55,592 nt of DNA from CBDCWQ01 sp965223435 (GTDB lineage: Bacteria; Myxococcota; Kuafuiibacteriia; Kuafuiibacteriales; Kuafuiibacteriaceae), in contig CBDCWQ010000003.1 of assembly GCA_965223435.1 (NCBI GenBank), positions 1 to 55,592 of the forward strand, written 5' to 3'. Positions 26,768 to 33,907 of the stretch are shown in pieces (within the stretch, counting starts at the first letter, position 1; the number at the start of each line of letters is the position of its first letter). A program made the position numbers and the translations under genes. The notes below the pieces were generated by a model that was given only the letters and a program-made list of their open reading frames with translations, did not search any database and had not been told where the DNA came from.

Positions 26768-27158
26768 TATGAAATGTCAATAACTGCCCATCCATATCGC
26801 GCAGCGAATATTGCTGTAGTCCCCACGGCGTCTGCCATAGGGGTTCCATAATCTGTGCGCCGCGCTCAACGGCGTTGGCGTAGTGACCTTCAATGTCGGA
26901 AACAGATAAGTAAATTGACAGTGGCCCGGCGTGACCAATCCGCGACAGCACCGCTTCGAGTAACGGTTTGTCCTGCCGATTCATTTCGATCAGCTCGGTT
27001 GGTGGAATGCCAAACATCACCTGCTGTTCATCGAGCTTGAGAATACAAAAATCGTATGGGTCGCCCTCAGGCTGGGCGTAGGTCAATGAAAAGCCAAGCG
27101 TTTCGGTGTAGTACTTGATGGCAGCATCAATATCGTTTGTCCAAAAATGAATTTGCAT
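26760..27158 (-). CDS. VOC-superfamily (glyoxalase/bleomycin resistance) protein
   Basis: This 132-residue protein has the beta-alpha-beta-beta-beta layout of VOC proteins: MQIHFWTNDIDAAIKYYTET with the first metal-site His, and GFSLTYAQPEG. The second half has LSVSDIEGHYANAVERGAQ and ends MDGQLLTFHNE. AAAGGAG stands before ATG 27158. It may bind or modify a small toxic compound. It follows the AHSA1 gene by 15 bp in the same operon. Confidence 0.85.
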   Translation of the reverse strand: MQIHFWTNDIDAAIKYYTETLGFSLTYAQPEGDPYDFCILKLDEQQVMFGIPPTELIEMNRQDKPLLEAVLSRIGHAGPLSIYLSVSDIEGHYANAVERGAQIMEPLWQTPWGLQQYSLRDMDGQLLTFHNE

Positions 27159-27173
27159 GAGTTGCTCCTTTGA

Positions 27174-27617
27174 TTAGGCCAAAAATGATTGTGCGAACGC
27201 GCTGAGAATTTCGGCCAGTCCTTGCTTGTATCCGTCACCAACGGGAGGTACACCGTTAGCGCCAAAGCCGCTGTGACAGACGGTGACCGTTGTCACGCCG
27301 TTTGCTTCGTGGAACGTTACGTCGACGGTTGTGTAGTTTGTCCAGCGTGGGTCGCGCCATGTGTAGTTGAGGTGGTCGGGTGGGGTGTAGGTGGTGATTC
27401 GGCCGATTTCATACTCACTACCATCATCAAACGTCTCCAAAAATCGACCACCGATCGCTGGCTCAAACTTGATGGTCGCTGGCTTCTGTTCCGCGCCAGC
27501 AAACGAGTAACGATAGCTGCCACGACGCGGCCACCACCGATCGATATGATTGACATAGGCGTTAAAGACCGTGGTTTTGTCAGCGTTGATCGAGATCGAC
27601 TCTTGTACTTGTCTCAT
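27174..27617 (-). CDS. SRPBCC/AHSA1-domain protein
   Basis: The 147-residue protein starts QVQESISINADKTTVFNAYV and holds HIDRWWP, GGRFLETFDDGSEYEIGRI and HLNYTWRDPRW, the usual marks of the Bet v1-like activator-of-Hsp90-ATPase family. These proteins bind hydrophobic ligands in a helix-grip cavity. The start codon overlaps the ArsR stop (ATGA, 27614-27617), so the two are translationally coupled, a very common ArsR-AHSA1 pairing. Confidence 0.88.
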   Translation of the reverse strand: MRQVQESISINADKTTVFNAYVNHIDRWWPRRGSYRYSFAGAEQKPATIKFEPAIGGRFLETFDDGSEYEIGRITTYTPPDHLNYTWRDPRWTNYTTVDVTFHEANGVTTVTVCHSGFGANGVPPVGDGYKQGLAEILSAFAQSFLA

Positions 27618-27925
27618 TCCTCCTCCTCAACAAAGCGTTTGAGCGCTTGCAGCCCCTCTTGCCAAACGGCTGAGACTTCGCCAAGCCACTGTTGGGCGTC
27701 ACTAATTTTGTCAGGTTGTAGGGAGTACCAATGCTGCCGTCCCCTGACCTCAACCGAGACGAGACCAGCGTCACGCAACACACGCAGATGACGCGAAATC
27801 GCAGGGCGGCTGATGGTGTACGGGGCTGCCAGTTGCCCGGCCGTTTTCTCCCCTTCAGAAAGTGTGACAACGAGATTGCGCCTCGCCGGATCGCTTAATG
27901 CGTGAAAGGTTAGATTCAAGCTCAT
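27614..27925 (-). CDS. ArsR-family winged-helix transcriptional regulator
   Basis: The 103-residue protein has the ArsR pattern FHALSDPARRNLVVTLSEGE followed by the helix-turn-helix AAPYTISRPAISRHLRVLRD and the wing VEVRGRQHWYSL. No cysteine-rich metal site is seen, so it may sense something other than metal. It heads the operon with AHSA1, VOC and cupin genes. Two 16-bp palindromes lie 20-61 bp upstream of its start and are likely its operators. Confidence 0.9.
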   Translation of the reverse strand: MSLNLTFHALSDPARRNLVVTLSEGEKTAGQLAAPYTISRPAISRHLRVLRDAGLVSVEVRGRQHWYSLQPDKISDAQQWLGEVSAVWQEGLQALKRFVEEEE

Positions 27926-27944
27926 ATCTCTTGCCTAATGTTAT

Positions 27945-27986
27945 GTAACAAGATTGTTACGCAATAAAGTGTAACGAACTTGTTAC
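27945..27986. promoter_or_regulatory. Twin operator palindromes for the ArsR regulator
   Basis: GTAACAAGATTGTTAC (27945-27960) is a perfect 7-2-7 palindrome. GTAACGAACTTGTTAC (27971-27986) is a second, imperfect one, 26 bp from start to start. They lie between the ArsR gene and the divergent lipoprotein gene, so one regulator could control both directions. Confidence 0.7.
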
Positions 27987-28100
27987 GCTTTGTCAATTTG
28001 TCTTTTATTCCCGCTGGACTATCTGCATTTAATGATGATTTCACGATGGCGTTCTATCGTGTCTGCATCAAACCAATTCCAACCTAAAAGGAGCATAACC

Positions 28101-28679
28101 ATGAACACTTTCTCAAGACTTGCAGCCGCAACGGTAACCATTCTGCTACTTACACTGAGTGTCGTCGGCTGCCAATCAGCTATCGCAGACGCGGCTGACC
28201 CAACCGTTCTCTCATTCGATGTTGCGGAGGATATGAACCGCTTCATTTTTGACCAAGACGTTGCTTATGAAGATGGAATGCCAGCCGATGGCAGCAGCTT
28301 CATCACACGTGGCTTTTTGTACGAGGCTGGCACGCTCAGTGATTCGAATGGGATCAACCCTGATGGCTCGCCGGAATTCCCTGACAAAGTAATAGGCGAG
28401 TGGATTTGCCAAGGTTACATGATCAATGACGCGGGTCACGCAACCGAAGGCGTGTGGGTTTTCTCGACGCAGTTCTTCCAATTTGGTGATGAAGTGGGTG
28501 CGCAAACTGTGACGACGCGAGGGTACGAGCTGGCTGACGTTGGTGTGGAAATTGCTCGCGCAATCACGGGCGGTACTGGCGAATATAGCAGTGCACGTGG
28601 CGAGTCAACGCAAACCCTGCTCGGACTCAATCAAAGCGAAGGTGTCAACCTACACGTTGAGATCAATCTAGAAAAATAA
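28101..28679 (+). CDS. Lipoprotein with allene-oxide-cyclase-like barrel
   Basis: The 192-residue protein has a lipoprotein signal peptide ending LSVVGC (Cys near residue 23), so it is anchored outside the membrane. The domain contains GSSFITRGFLYEAGTLSD, GEWICQGYMI and ARAITGGTGEYSSARGEST. The last is typical of the small beta-barrel shared by allene oxide cyclase-like and dirigent-like proteins. AAAAGGAG precedes ATG 28101. It is divergent from the ArsR operon over the twin operators and may be regulated with it. Function unknown. Confidence 0.78.
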   Translation: MNTFSRLAAATVTILLLTLSVVGCQSAIADAADPTVLSFDVAEDMNRFIFDQDVAYEDGMPADGSSFITRGFLYEAGTLSDSNGINPDGSPEFPDKVIGEWICQGYMINDAGHATEGVWVFSTQFFQFGDEVGAQTVTTRGYELADVGVEIARAITGGTGEYSSARGESTQTLLGLNQSEGVNLHVEINLEK

Positions 28680-28766
28680 TCGATTCACATTCAATGAAGT
28701 GAACGCAGAGGGTTGGATTCGCTCTAACCCTCTGCGCTGAGCAAACACTTGAAGGAGACAAACAGC

Positions 28767-29264
28767 ATGGACATAAAAATCCGACGTATAAAACCTGAAG
28801 ATTATGAAGCTGTACACAATATTTTCTCATGCAAAGGCGTGATCCAAGGCACGATGCGACTGCCCTACGAAGCACTTGAACATACGAGCAAACGACTTGA
28901 GCCAAGCGACGGCAAGATTCAGCTTGTGGCGACTGTGAATGATGAAACGGTTGGCTTCGCGGAGTTGATCACATTTCCCACTGTTGCGCGACATCGGCAT
29001 GTTGGCGAAGTCAACATGATTACGGTACGGGACGACATGCAGGGGAAGGGCATCGGCCGAAAACTGATGCAAGCCTTACTCGACCTATCTGACCAATGGC
29101 TACAGCTAACCCGTCTCGGCCTAATCGTCATCGACGGCAACGAGCCAGCTATTCATCTCTATCAATCGCTCGGTTTCAAGATGGAAGGCACGATGCCTGC
29201 CTATGTTTTTCGCGCTGGTGAATATATCGCCGGACACATGATGCGGCGCTTGTTGCATCAGTAA
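28767..29264 (+). CDS. GNAT-family N-acetyltransferase
   Basis: A complete 165-residue GNAT. The N-terminus is IKIRRIKPEDYEAVHNIF. The acetyl-CoA motif is VRDDMQGKGIGRKLMQALLD and the C-terminal motif is IHLYQSLGFKMEG. The size and the LPYEALEHT segment recall the PhnO/YhhY-type amino acid or peptide acetyltransferases, but the substrate is not clear. ATG 28767 has GAAGGAG upstream. The iterated palindrome encodes the GR of the GIGRK loop. Confidence 0.88.
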   Translation: MDIKIRRIKPEDYEAVHNIFSCKGVIQGTMRLPYEALEHTSKRLEPSDGKIQLVATVNDETVGFAELITFPTVARHRHVGEVNMITVRDDMQGKGIGRKLMQALLDLSDQWLQLTRLGLIVIDGNEPAIHLYQSLGFKMEGTMPAYVFRAGEYIAGHMMRRLLHQ

Positions 29265-29316
29265 TGCTTCCTGTACAGAAGCCGATTTCGCTGAAACGAA
29301 CGTTTGGGAGACAGCC

Positions 29317-29415
29317 ATGACTACGCTGCTCGCACAAAAAGATGGACTTAGCGCTTTAGACATCGTGATCGATCTACGTGAACTCAAGCAAGAGATTGCT
29401 TATAGCTTTTTGTAA
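29317..29415 (+). CDS. Very short open frame, probably a gene remnant
   Basis: ATG 29317 starts MTTLLAQKDGLSALDIVIDL and stops after 32 residues at 29415, seven bases before the second 188-bp repeat. GGGAG lies 9 bp upstream. It could be the start of a gene cut by the repeat. I do not recognise it. Confidence 0.3.
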   Translation: MTTLLAQKDGLSALDIVIDLRELKQEIAYSFL

Positions 29416-29421
29416 ACCAAC

Positions 29422-29609
29422 TAGGGCGTGTGGACATTTTCTTGACCCAACCTATTTTCATCAATGTAGGGTGTCATTCCGAAACGAAGTGAGGAATCTT
29501 TCGATTTGGGCAAGTGAGAAATCGGCTGACATGAAAGATTCCTCCCTTCGACGTTGCTCAGGGCAGGCAGTCGCGGACTCCTCGGAATGACAATTGTCCA
29601 CAGAACCTA
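29422..29609. repeat. 188-bp interspersed repeat, copy 2
   Basis: This copy has the same length and orientation as 1121-1308 and about 96% identity by eye. It ends 18 bp before the homocysteine methyltransferase gene. One difference changes the iterated palindrome TCGGCCGA of copy 1 to TCGGCTGA here. Confidence 0.85.
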
Positions 29610-29627
29610 ATCAAATGGAGACGAACA

Positions 29628-30581
29628 ATGACAATTTACAGACACAATCTTCCTCAACTTAACGGTGGCCTCTTCCTGACCGATGGTGGGATCGAAACTA
29701 CCCTCATCTTTCACGAAGGGCTTGACCTGCCAGAATTTGCTGCCTTTGACTTGCTGAAAAACGAAAAAGGACGGACGGCGTTGCTCGATTACTTCCGGCG
29801 CTACGCCACGATTGCGGCCGAACACGGCACAGGATTTATTTTTGAAACACCAACTTGGCGCTCGAATCCCGATTGGGGTGCGAAGATTGGCTATTCGGCC
29901 GAAACCCTCGCCCAAGCCAACCGCGACGCCGTCACCCTCACAGCCCAAGTCCGCGATGAGTTTGTAGGCCGTATCCCGCAGATGGTTATTAGCGGTTGCA
30001 TTGGCCCCCGCGACGACGGCTACCGCCCGTCCGCCATGATGACGGCGGCCGAAGCGACTCGCTATCACGCAGTACAAATCAACACCTTTGCTGAAACGGA
30101 AGCGGATATGGTGACGGCAATCACGATGACCTATCCAGAGGAAGCGATTGGAGTAGTTGAGGCGGCAAAATCGGCCGAAATGCCGGTCGTCATCTCCTTC
30201 ACGGTCGAAACAGACGGTCGCTTACCAAACGGCCAATCGCTGCAGTCTGCTATCGAGCAGGTGGACGCAGCAACCGATGGCTACGCCGCCTACTTTATGC
30301 TCAACTGCGCCCATCCAACACACTTTGCAGATGCGTTGCAGGCGGGTGAGCCGTGGACACAACGCATTCGTGGTCTACGTGCCAATGCGTCTCGCATGAG
30401 CCATGAAGAGCTTGACAATGCAGAAGAATTAGATGAAGGCAATCCTGATGAACTAGGTCAGCAATACCGTAGTCTGATCGACCATCAGTTGAGCAACCTC
30501 AATGTTTTGGGCGGCTGCTGCGGCACCGATCATCGACATCTGCAAGCAATTGCGCACAACTGTGTCGTTGCAATGGCGTAA
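29628..30581 (+). CDS. Homocysteine S-methyltransferase-family protein
   Basis: The 317-residue protein begins with the family pattern LTDGGIETTLIFHEGLDLPE. Zinc-binding cysteines are present in MLNCAHPTHF and in the C-terminal GGCCGTDHRH. The family moves a methyl group from S-methylmethionine or a betaine to homocysteine in the cytosol. A GGAG box precedes ATG 29628. It has no metabolic neighbours to refine the methyl donor. Confidence 0.88.
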   Translation: MTIYRHNLPQLNGGLFLTDGGIETTLIFHEGLDLPEFAAFDLLKNEKGRTALLDYFRRYATIAAEHGTGFIFETPTWRSNPDWGAKIGYSAETLAQANRDAVTLTAQVRDEFVGRIPQMVISGCIGPRDDGYRPSAMMTAAEATRYHAVQINTFAETEADMVTAITMTYPEEAIGVVEAAKSAEMPVVISFTVETDGRLPNGQSLQSAIEQVDAATDGYAAYFMLNCAHPTHFADALQAGEPWTQRIRGLRANASRMSHEELDNAEELDEGNPDELGQQYRSLIDHQLSNLNVLGGCCGTDHRHLQAIAHNCVVAMA

Positions 30582-30615
30582 GTCGAGAATAATCTTGCCT
30601 CCTAAATTCAACCCA

Positions 30616-30649
30616 GCGCCCCGCCAGTGCAGATGCGCTGGCGGGACGC
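30616..30649. terminator. Hairpin between convergent genes
   Basis: GCGCCCCGCCAG and CTGGCGGGACGC form a GC-rich hairpin with a short loop between the methyltransferase stop and the delta-60 gene stop. It has only a weak T-run. Confidence 0.5.
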
Positions 30650-30659
30650 TCTATGTATG

Positions 30660-33221
30660 TTAATTATCCACGTTAAGCTGACGACGATACACAATTGCCG
30701 TTGCTACACTAAATAGAAGCATTGTGACCACTAGCTGCGAAGTGAGAATCGTATCAATGGGCATTTCGGCCGAAACACCACCCACGCTAACAGCTGTCGG
30801 TGCACTCTCTGGCCCTTGCAGCCGCAACATCATCCACGCATCGTCATTGCCGTCAAATTCGGTGTCACCAATCACGATCAAGTCGTCAGTACCAGCATCA
30901 TCAATTGGCACCATCGCTCTTGCACATTCATTGCGCGTGCCGAAGATAAACTTGGCAATGCCATCATTGTCAAACGTTGCATCCAAACTGCCTGTCGTCG
31001 TCAGCCGTGCAGCAACCGTAACATCCTGTGACCCACTTGTGATGCAACCGACGCTGATAATGTCACCCGTTGGCTGCACAACAACATCCCGACCTTGCGC
31101 AGCTTCGCTAAACAGTTGAGTGTAGCCAACTGAGCCAAATGTTGTGTCGATGGTACCGTTGGCGCTGTGTCGCCACACGTGCCATCGATTGTTGATTTGT
31201 CCGGCCGAGACGATTTTGCCGTCCGGTTGCACCGCTAAGTCAAAGGGAACCGAATTGTCGCTCCATAGGAGTTTGAAGTCGGTAAAGGTGGGGTCGGGTT
31301 GCCCATCGGCCGAAAAGCGCGTCATCACCGCACGATGCACACCAAGAAATGGATCACCAGCTTGCCCCTGCGCAATAATCTTGCCATCAGTCGTAAATGC
31401 GAGATCAGTGACCGACTCATACGACTCGCCAAAATCCTTGGTTGCAATACCGTTTGTGCCAAACGTCGTATCGAGCGAGCCGTTTTCGTTAAAGCGAGCG
31501 ACCGTAAACTCACTGCTGCGCACACCGCCAACAATATATTTGCCATCTGCTTGGATGAGTAACGCATGAGATGTGGTCGAAAAGCCACCCAGCGTGTCAC
31601 TCACAGCCAAATCGAGCGAGCCGTTGCTGAGATAGCGGCGGATGTGGAAACCGGATTCATTGCTGTGCTTACCAGCAATGACAATGCGCCCGTTGTTATC
31701 AACCGCCATATCCCAAGGTGAAAATGGTACTGCCGTTGACGGAATCGCAAACGTCACGTCAAGCGCGCCTGAAGCTGAAAAGCGTTGAAGTGTAAACGTA
31801 TCCGTATCATCCACACCAGTGACATAAATCTGGTCGGTCGGACCTACCGCTACGGCCCAAGCAACATTGTCTGTGCTGTTGTCGTTGACAGTCATCCTGC
31901 CACCAACATCGGGACTACCGTCGGCATGAAAGCGGTGCATCGCACCTTCAAAAAACTCGGCACTATCCAACTCGCCAATAAAGAGTAGTTTGCCATTACG
32001 AAGATGCAGCAGCTCCTTAAAGAGATGCAATGTATGCTCACCGTCTGCGATGAACCAACCCTGCTTGAACGCCTGATTGAGGGAGCCATCTGGTTCAAGC
32101 AAGGCAATGACATCGGTACCTTGTGCAGCGGTGCCCGCAACATAAATGCGCCCATCTTCGCGCAAGGCTAGCTGTGTGACGACCGGGGGAATTGTTGTGC
32201 TATTGCGCGTGAAGATTAAGCCATCGCCATCAAATGATGTATCGGGAGAGCCGTCGCTATTGAGACGACCGAGCAGATGGCCGCCGCCAAAAACAATCTT
32301 GCCATTTGATTGCAGAGCAATATCTTCCCCATGAAAATAGTCATTATTATCATCGAAGACGACCAACCCATCGGCCGAAAACGATGCGTCAAGCTGCCCC
32401 GTCGTTGTGTAGCGTGCAACAAAAAGATCGCCATCGATAGAGGAGTCTGGACGTATTTCACCGGTCACGACAATTTTGCCATCAGACTGCACAGCTAACG
32501 CGTTGGCCCTTTCCTCATCATTGTCTCCTAGATCGAGGACAGCAACCCCATCACCATCAAAGCTGCTGTCTAACGTTCCATCTGTCGACAAGCGCCACAG
32601 CATGGCATCTTGTTTGTCGGGACAGTCAGAACACACTGGGTCTCTATGGCCGACAATCGCGATTTTGCCGTCTGGCAGGATGGCGACATCATGTGCTTGC
32701 TCATCGCTATCAGCGATGGTGTCATCATCCCATAGCAACTTACCTGTGCCGTTAAAGCTGGTATCGAGCGACCCGTTTGCTAGCAAGCGTACTGCCAGCA
32801 TGTCATATTCGGAGCCGTCCCATAAGCGACCGGCAATTACGATGCGACCGTCTGGCTGCAATGCGATTGCTTCTGGCCGGACATTACTGCTGCCAATAAA
32901 TACGAGAAGGCGACCGTCACCGCTAAAGGTTGTATCGGGCGAACCATCGGCGTTATAGCGGTGAATCGAGATGTTTTCACCTGCATTTGCAGCTGAACCA
33001 ACGACGAGCACTTTGCCATCGGGTTGTTCGATCATGTCAAGGGCTGCCCACATTGAGGTGTCGATTTCTACGTAGCCAGTGCCATTGCCAAAGCTCTTGC
33101 CAAAGTCGGTGTCGAGCAGGTCGTTGACTGTTTCGGCCGAAGCAATATTACTAATGCCGAGACAAAGTAAGACAAAACAGATAATAGTTATCCAAGCGCG
33201 AAACAATGTTTTACTGTTCAT
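30660..33221 (-). CDS. Secreted delta-60-repeat surface protein (copy A)
   Basis: The 853-residue protein has a signal peptide (residues ~1-29, ending in ASA) and a body of delta-60 repeats, each around LQPDGRIVIAGR ... RLLANGSLDTSFNGTGK. These are predicted to form a beta-propeller-like fold. The C-terminus has APTAVSVGGVSAE, a hydrophobic helix (LVVTMLLFSVATAIVY) and a basic RR tail, which suggests envelope anchoring or sorting. The gene has a SARP-type promoter (33306-33349). It is 50-60% similar by eye to the 851-residue protein at 33908. The function of delta-60 proteins is unknown. Confidence 0.88.
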   Translation of the reverse strand: MNSKTLFRAWITIICFVLLCLGISNIASAETVNDLLDTDFGKSFGNGTGYVEIDTSMWAALDMIEQPDGKVLVVGSAANAGENISIHRYNADGSPDTTFSGDGRLLVFIGSSNVRPEAIALQPDGRIVIAGRLWDGSEYDMLAVRLLANGSLDTSFNGTGKLLWDDDTIADSDEQAHDVAILPDGKIAIVGHRDPVCSDCPDKQDAMLWRLSTDGTLDSSFDGDGVAVLDLGDNDEERANALAVQSDGKIVVTGEIRPDSSIDGDLFVARYTTTGQLDASFSADGLVVFDDNNDYFHGEDIALQSNGKIVFGGGHLLGRLNSDGSPDTSFDGDGLIFTRNSTTIPPVVTQLALREDGRIYVAGTAAQGTDVIALLEPDGSLNQAFKQGWFIADGEHTLHLFKELLHLRNGKLLFIGELDSAEFFEGAMHRFHADGSPDVGGRMTVNDNSTDNVAWAVAVGPTDQIYVTGVDDTDTFTLQRFSASGALDVTFAIPSTAVPFSPWDMAVDNNGRIVIAGKHSNESGFHIRRYLSNGSLDLAVSDTLGGFSTTSHALLIQADGKYIVGGVRSSEFTVARFNENGSLDTTFGTNGIATKDFGESYESVTDLAFTTDGKIIAQGQAGDPFLGVHRAVMTRFSADGQPDPTFTDFKLLWSDNSVPFDLAVQPDGKIVSAGQINNRWHVWRHSANGTIDTTFGSVGYTQLFSEAAQGRDVVVQPTGDIISVGCITSGSQDVTVAARLTTTGSLDATFDNDGIAKFIFGTRNECARAMVPIDDAGTDDLIVIGDTEFDGNDDAWMMLRLQGPESAPTAVSVGGVSAEMPIDTILTSQLVVTMLLFSVATAIVYRRQLNVDN

Positions 33222-33305
33222 TGCAATCTCCTTTTTCGTAATCCGCTATCTGTGACCCGTAGTCCGACAGAGTATGGGTCACGTTCAGTTTGCTGTGATG
33301 CTTAC

Positions 33306-33349
33306 AGTCTAAGGAGAAAGCGATCCGCTACCGTTCCACAAAGCGATCC
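33306..33349 (-). promoter_or_regulatory. SARP-type promoter of delta-60 gene A (GGATCGC heptamer triplet)
   Basis: In gene orientation: GGATCGC (33349-33343), 5 bp, GGAACGG (33337-33331), 4 bp, GGATCGC (33326-33320), then exactly 8 bp and TAGACT (33311-33306) as -10 box. The same layout occurs at 36604-36647 and 38765-38808. Confidence 0.75.
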
Positions 33350-33396
33350 ACAATAAAAGAGGCGCGATCAATTCTGATCGCGCCTCTTTTATTGTG
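33349..33396. terminator. Perfect 22-bp-arm hairpin, bidirectional terminator
   Basis: The arms 33349-33370 and 33375-33396 are fully complementary around the loop ATTC, with a GC-rich core (GAGGCGCGATCA) and A/T-rich flanks. It lies 48 bp after the acetyltransferase stop at 33444 and directly abuts the distal SARP heptamer of the next promoter. Confidence 0.85.
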
Positions 33397-33443
33397 TTGA
33401 TTATCTGCTGTCACCCTAATGACAACATGGTTGATTCGGGCTG

Positions 33444-33893
33444 TTACTCGCTCCGCAGTTCCAAACTCACAATGGTGATTTCTGGCGTGACGGCGCGGGT
33501 AATCGGTGATTTGATGAAGCCATGTTTTTCATAAAGCGCAATAGCTGGCAAGTTGTTTACGGCTGTCGAAACACGGCAAGGCTGATAATTTTCAGCACCG
33601 TAGGCGACTAGGCTACTGCCAATACCGCGTCTAAAAAAGGCTGGCAATACAACTATCCTCGCCATCGTCCAGCCGCTGTCTTCCCGCTCCATTTCCATGA
33701 CGCCCGCGATGCGCTCATCATCCATGTATGCATAAAACAGGTTGTCGCTTTCCATGATGTCGTCAACCGTTTCATCTAGCGGTGGAAAGCGACTGGCTCC
33801 AATGACTTTTGCCTCGACTTGGTAAGATGCGAGCGAAACGGCGAGGATTTCCTCCGCGATATGAGGTTCTTGGTGGTTCAACAGCTTGATCAT
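33444..33893 (-). CDS. GNAT-family N-acetyltransferase
   Basis: The 149-residue protein has a GNAT core: EMEREDSGWTMARIVVLPAF, then the acetyl-CoA loop FRRGIGSSLVAYG and ALYEKHGFIKS near the end. It begins 14 bp after the delta-60 gene B stop, so it is probably cotranscribed with that gene. The strong hairpin downstream ends the unit. The substrate is unknown; modification of a surface protein or precursor is only a guess from position. Confidence 0.82.
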   Translation of the reverse strand: MIKLLNHQEPHIAEEILAVSLASYQVEAKVIGASRFPPLDETVDDIMESDNLFYAYMDDERIAGVMEMEREDSGWTMARIVVLPAFFRRGIGSSLVAYGAENYQPCRVSTAVNNLPAIALYEKHGFIKSPITRAVTPEITIVSLELRSE

Positions 33894-33907
33894 GAGGTTT
33901 TCATTGC

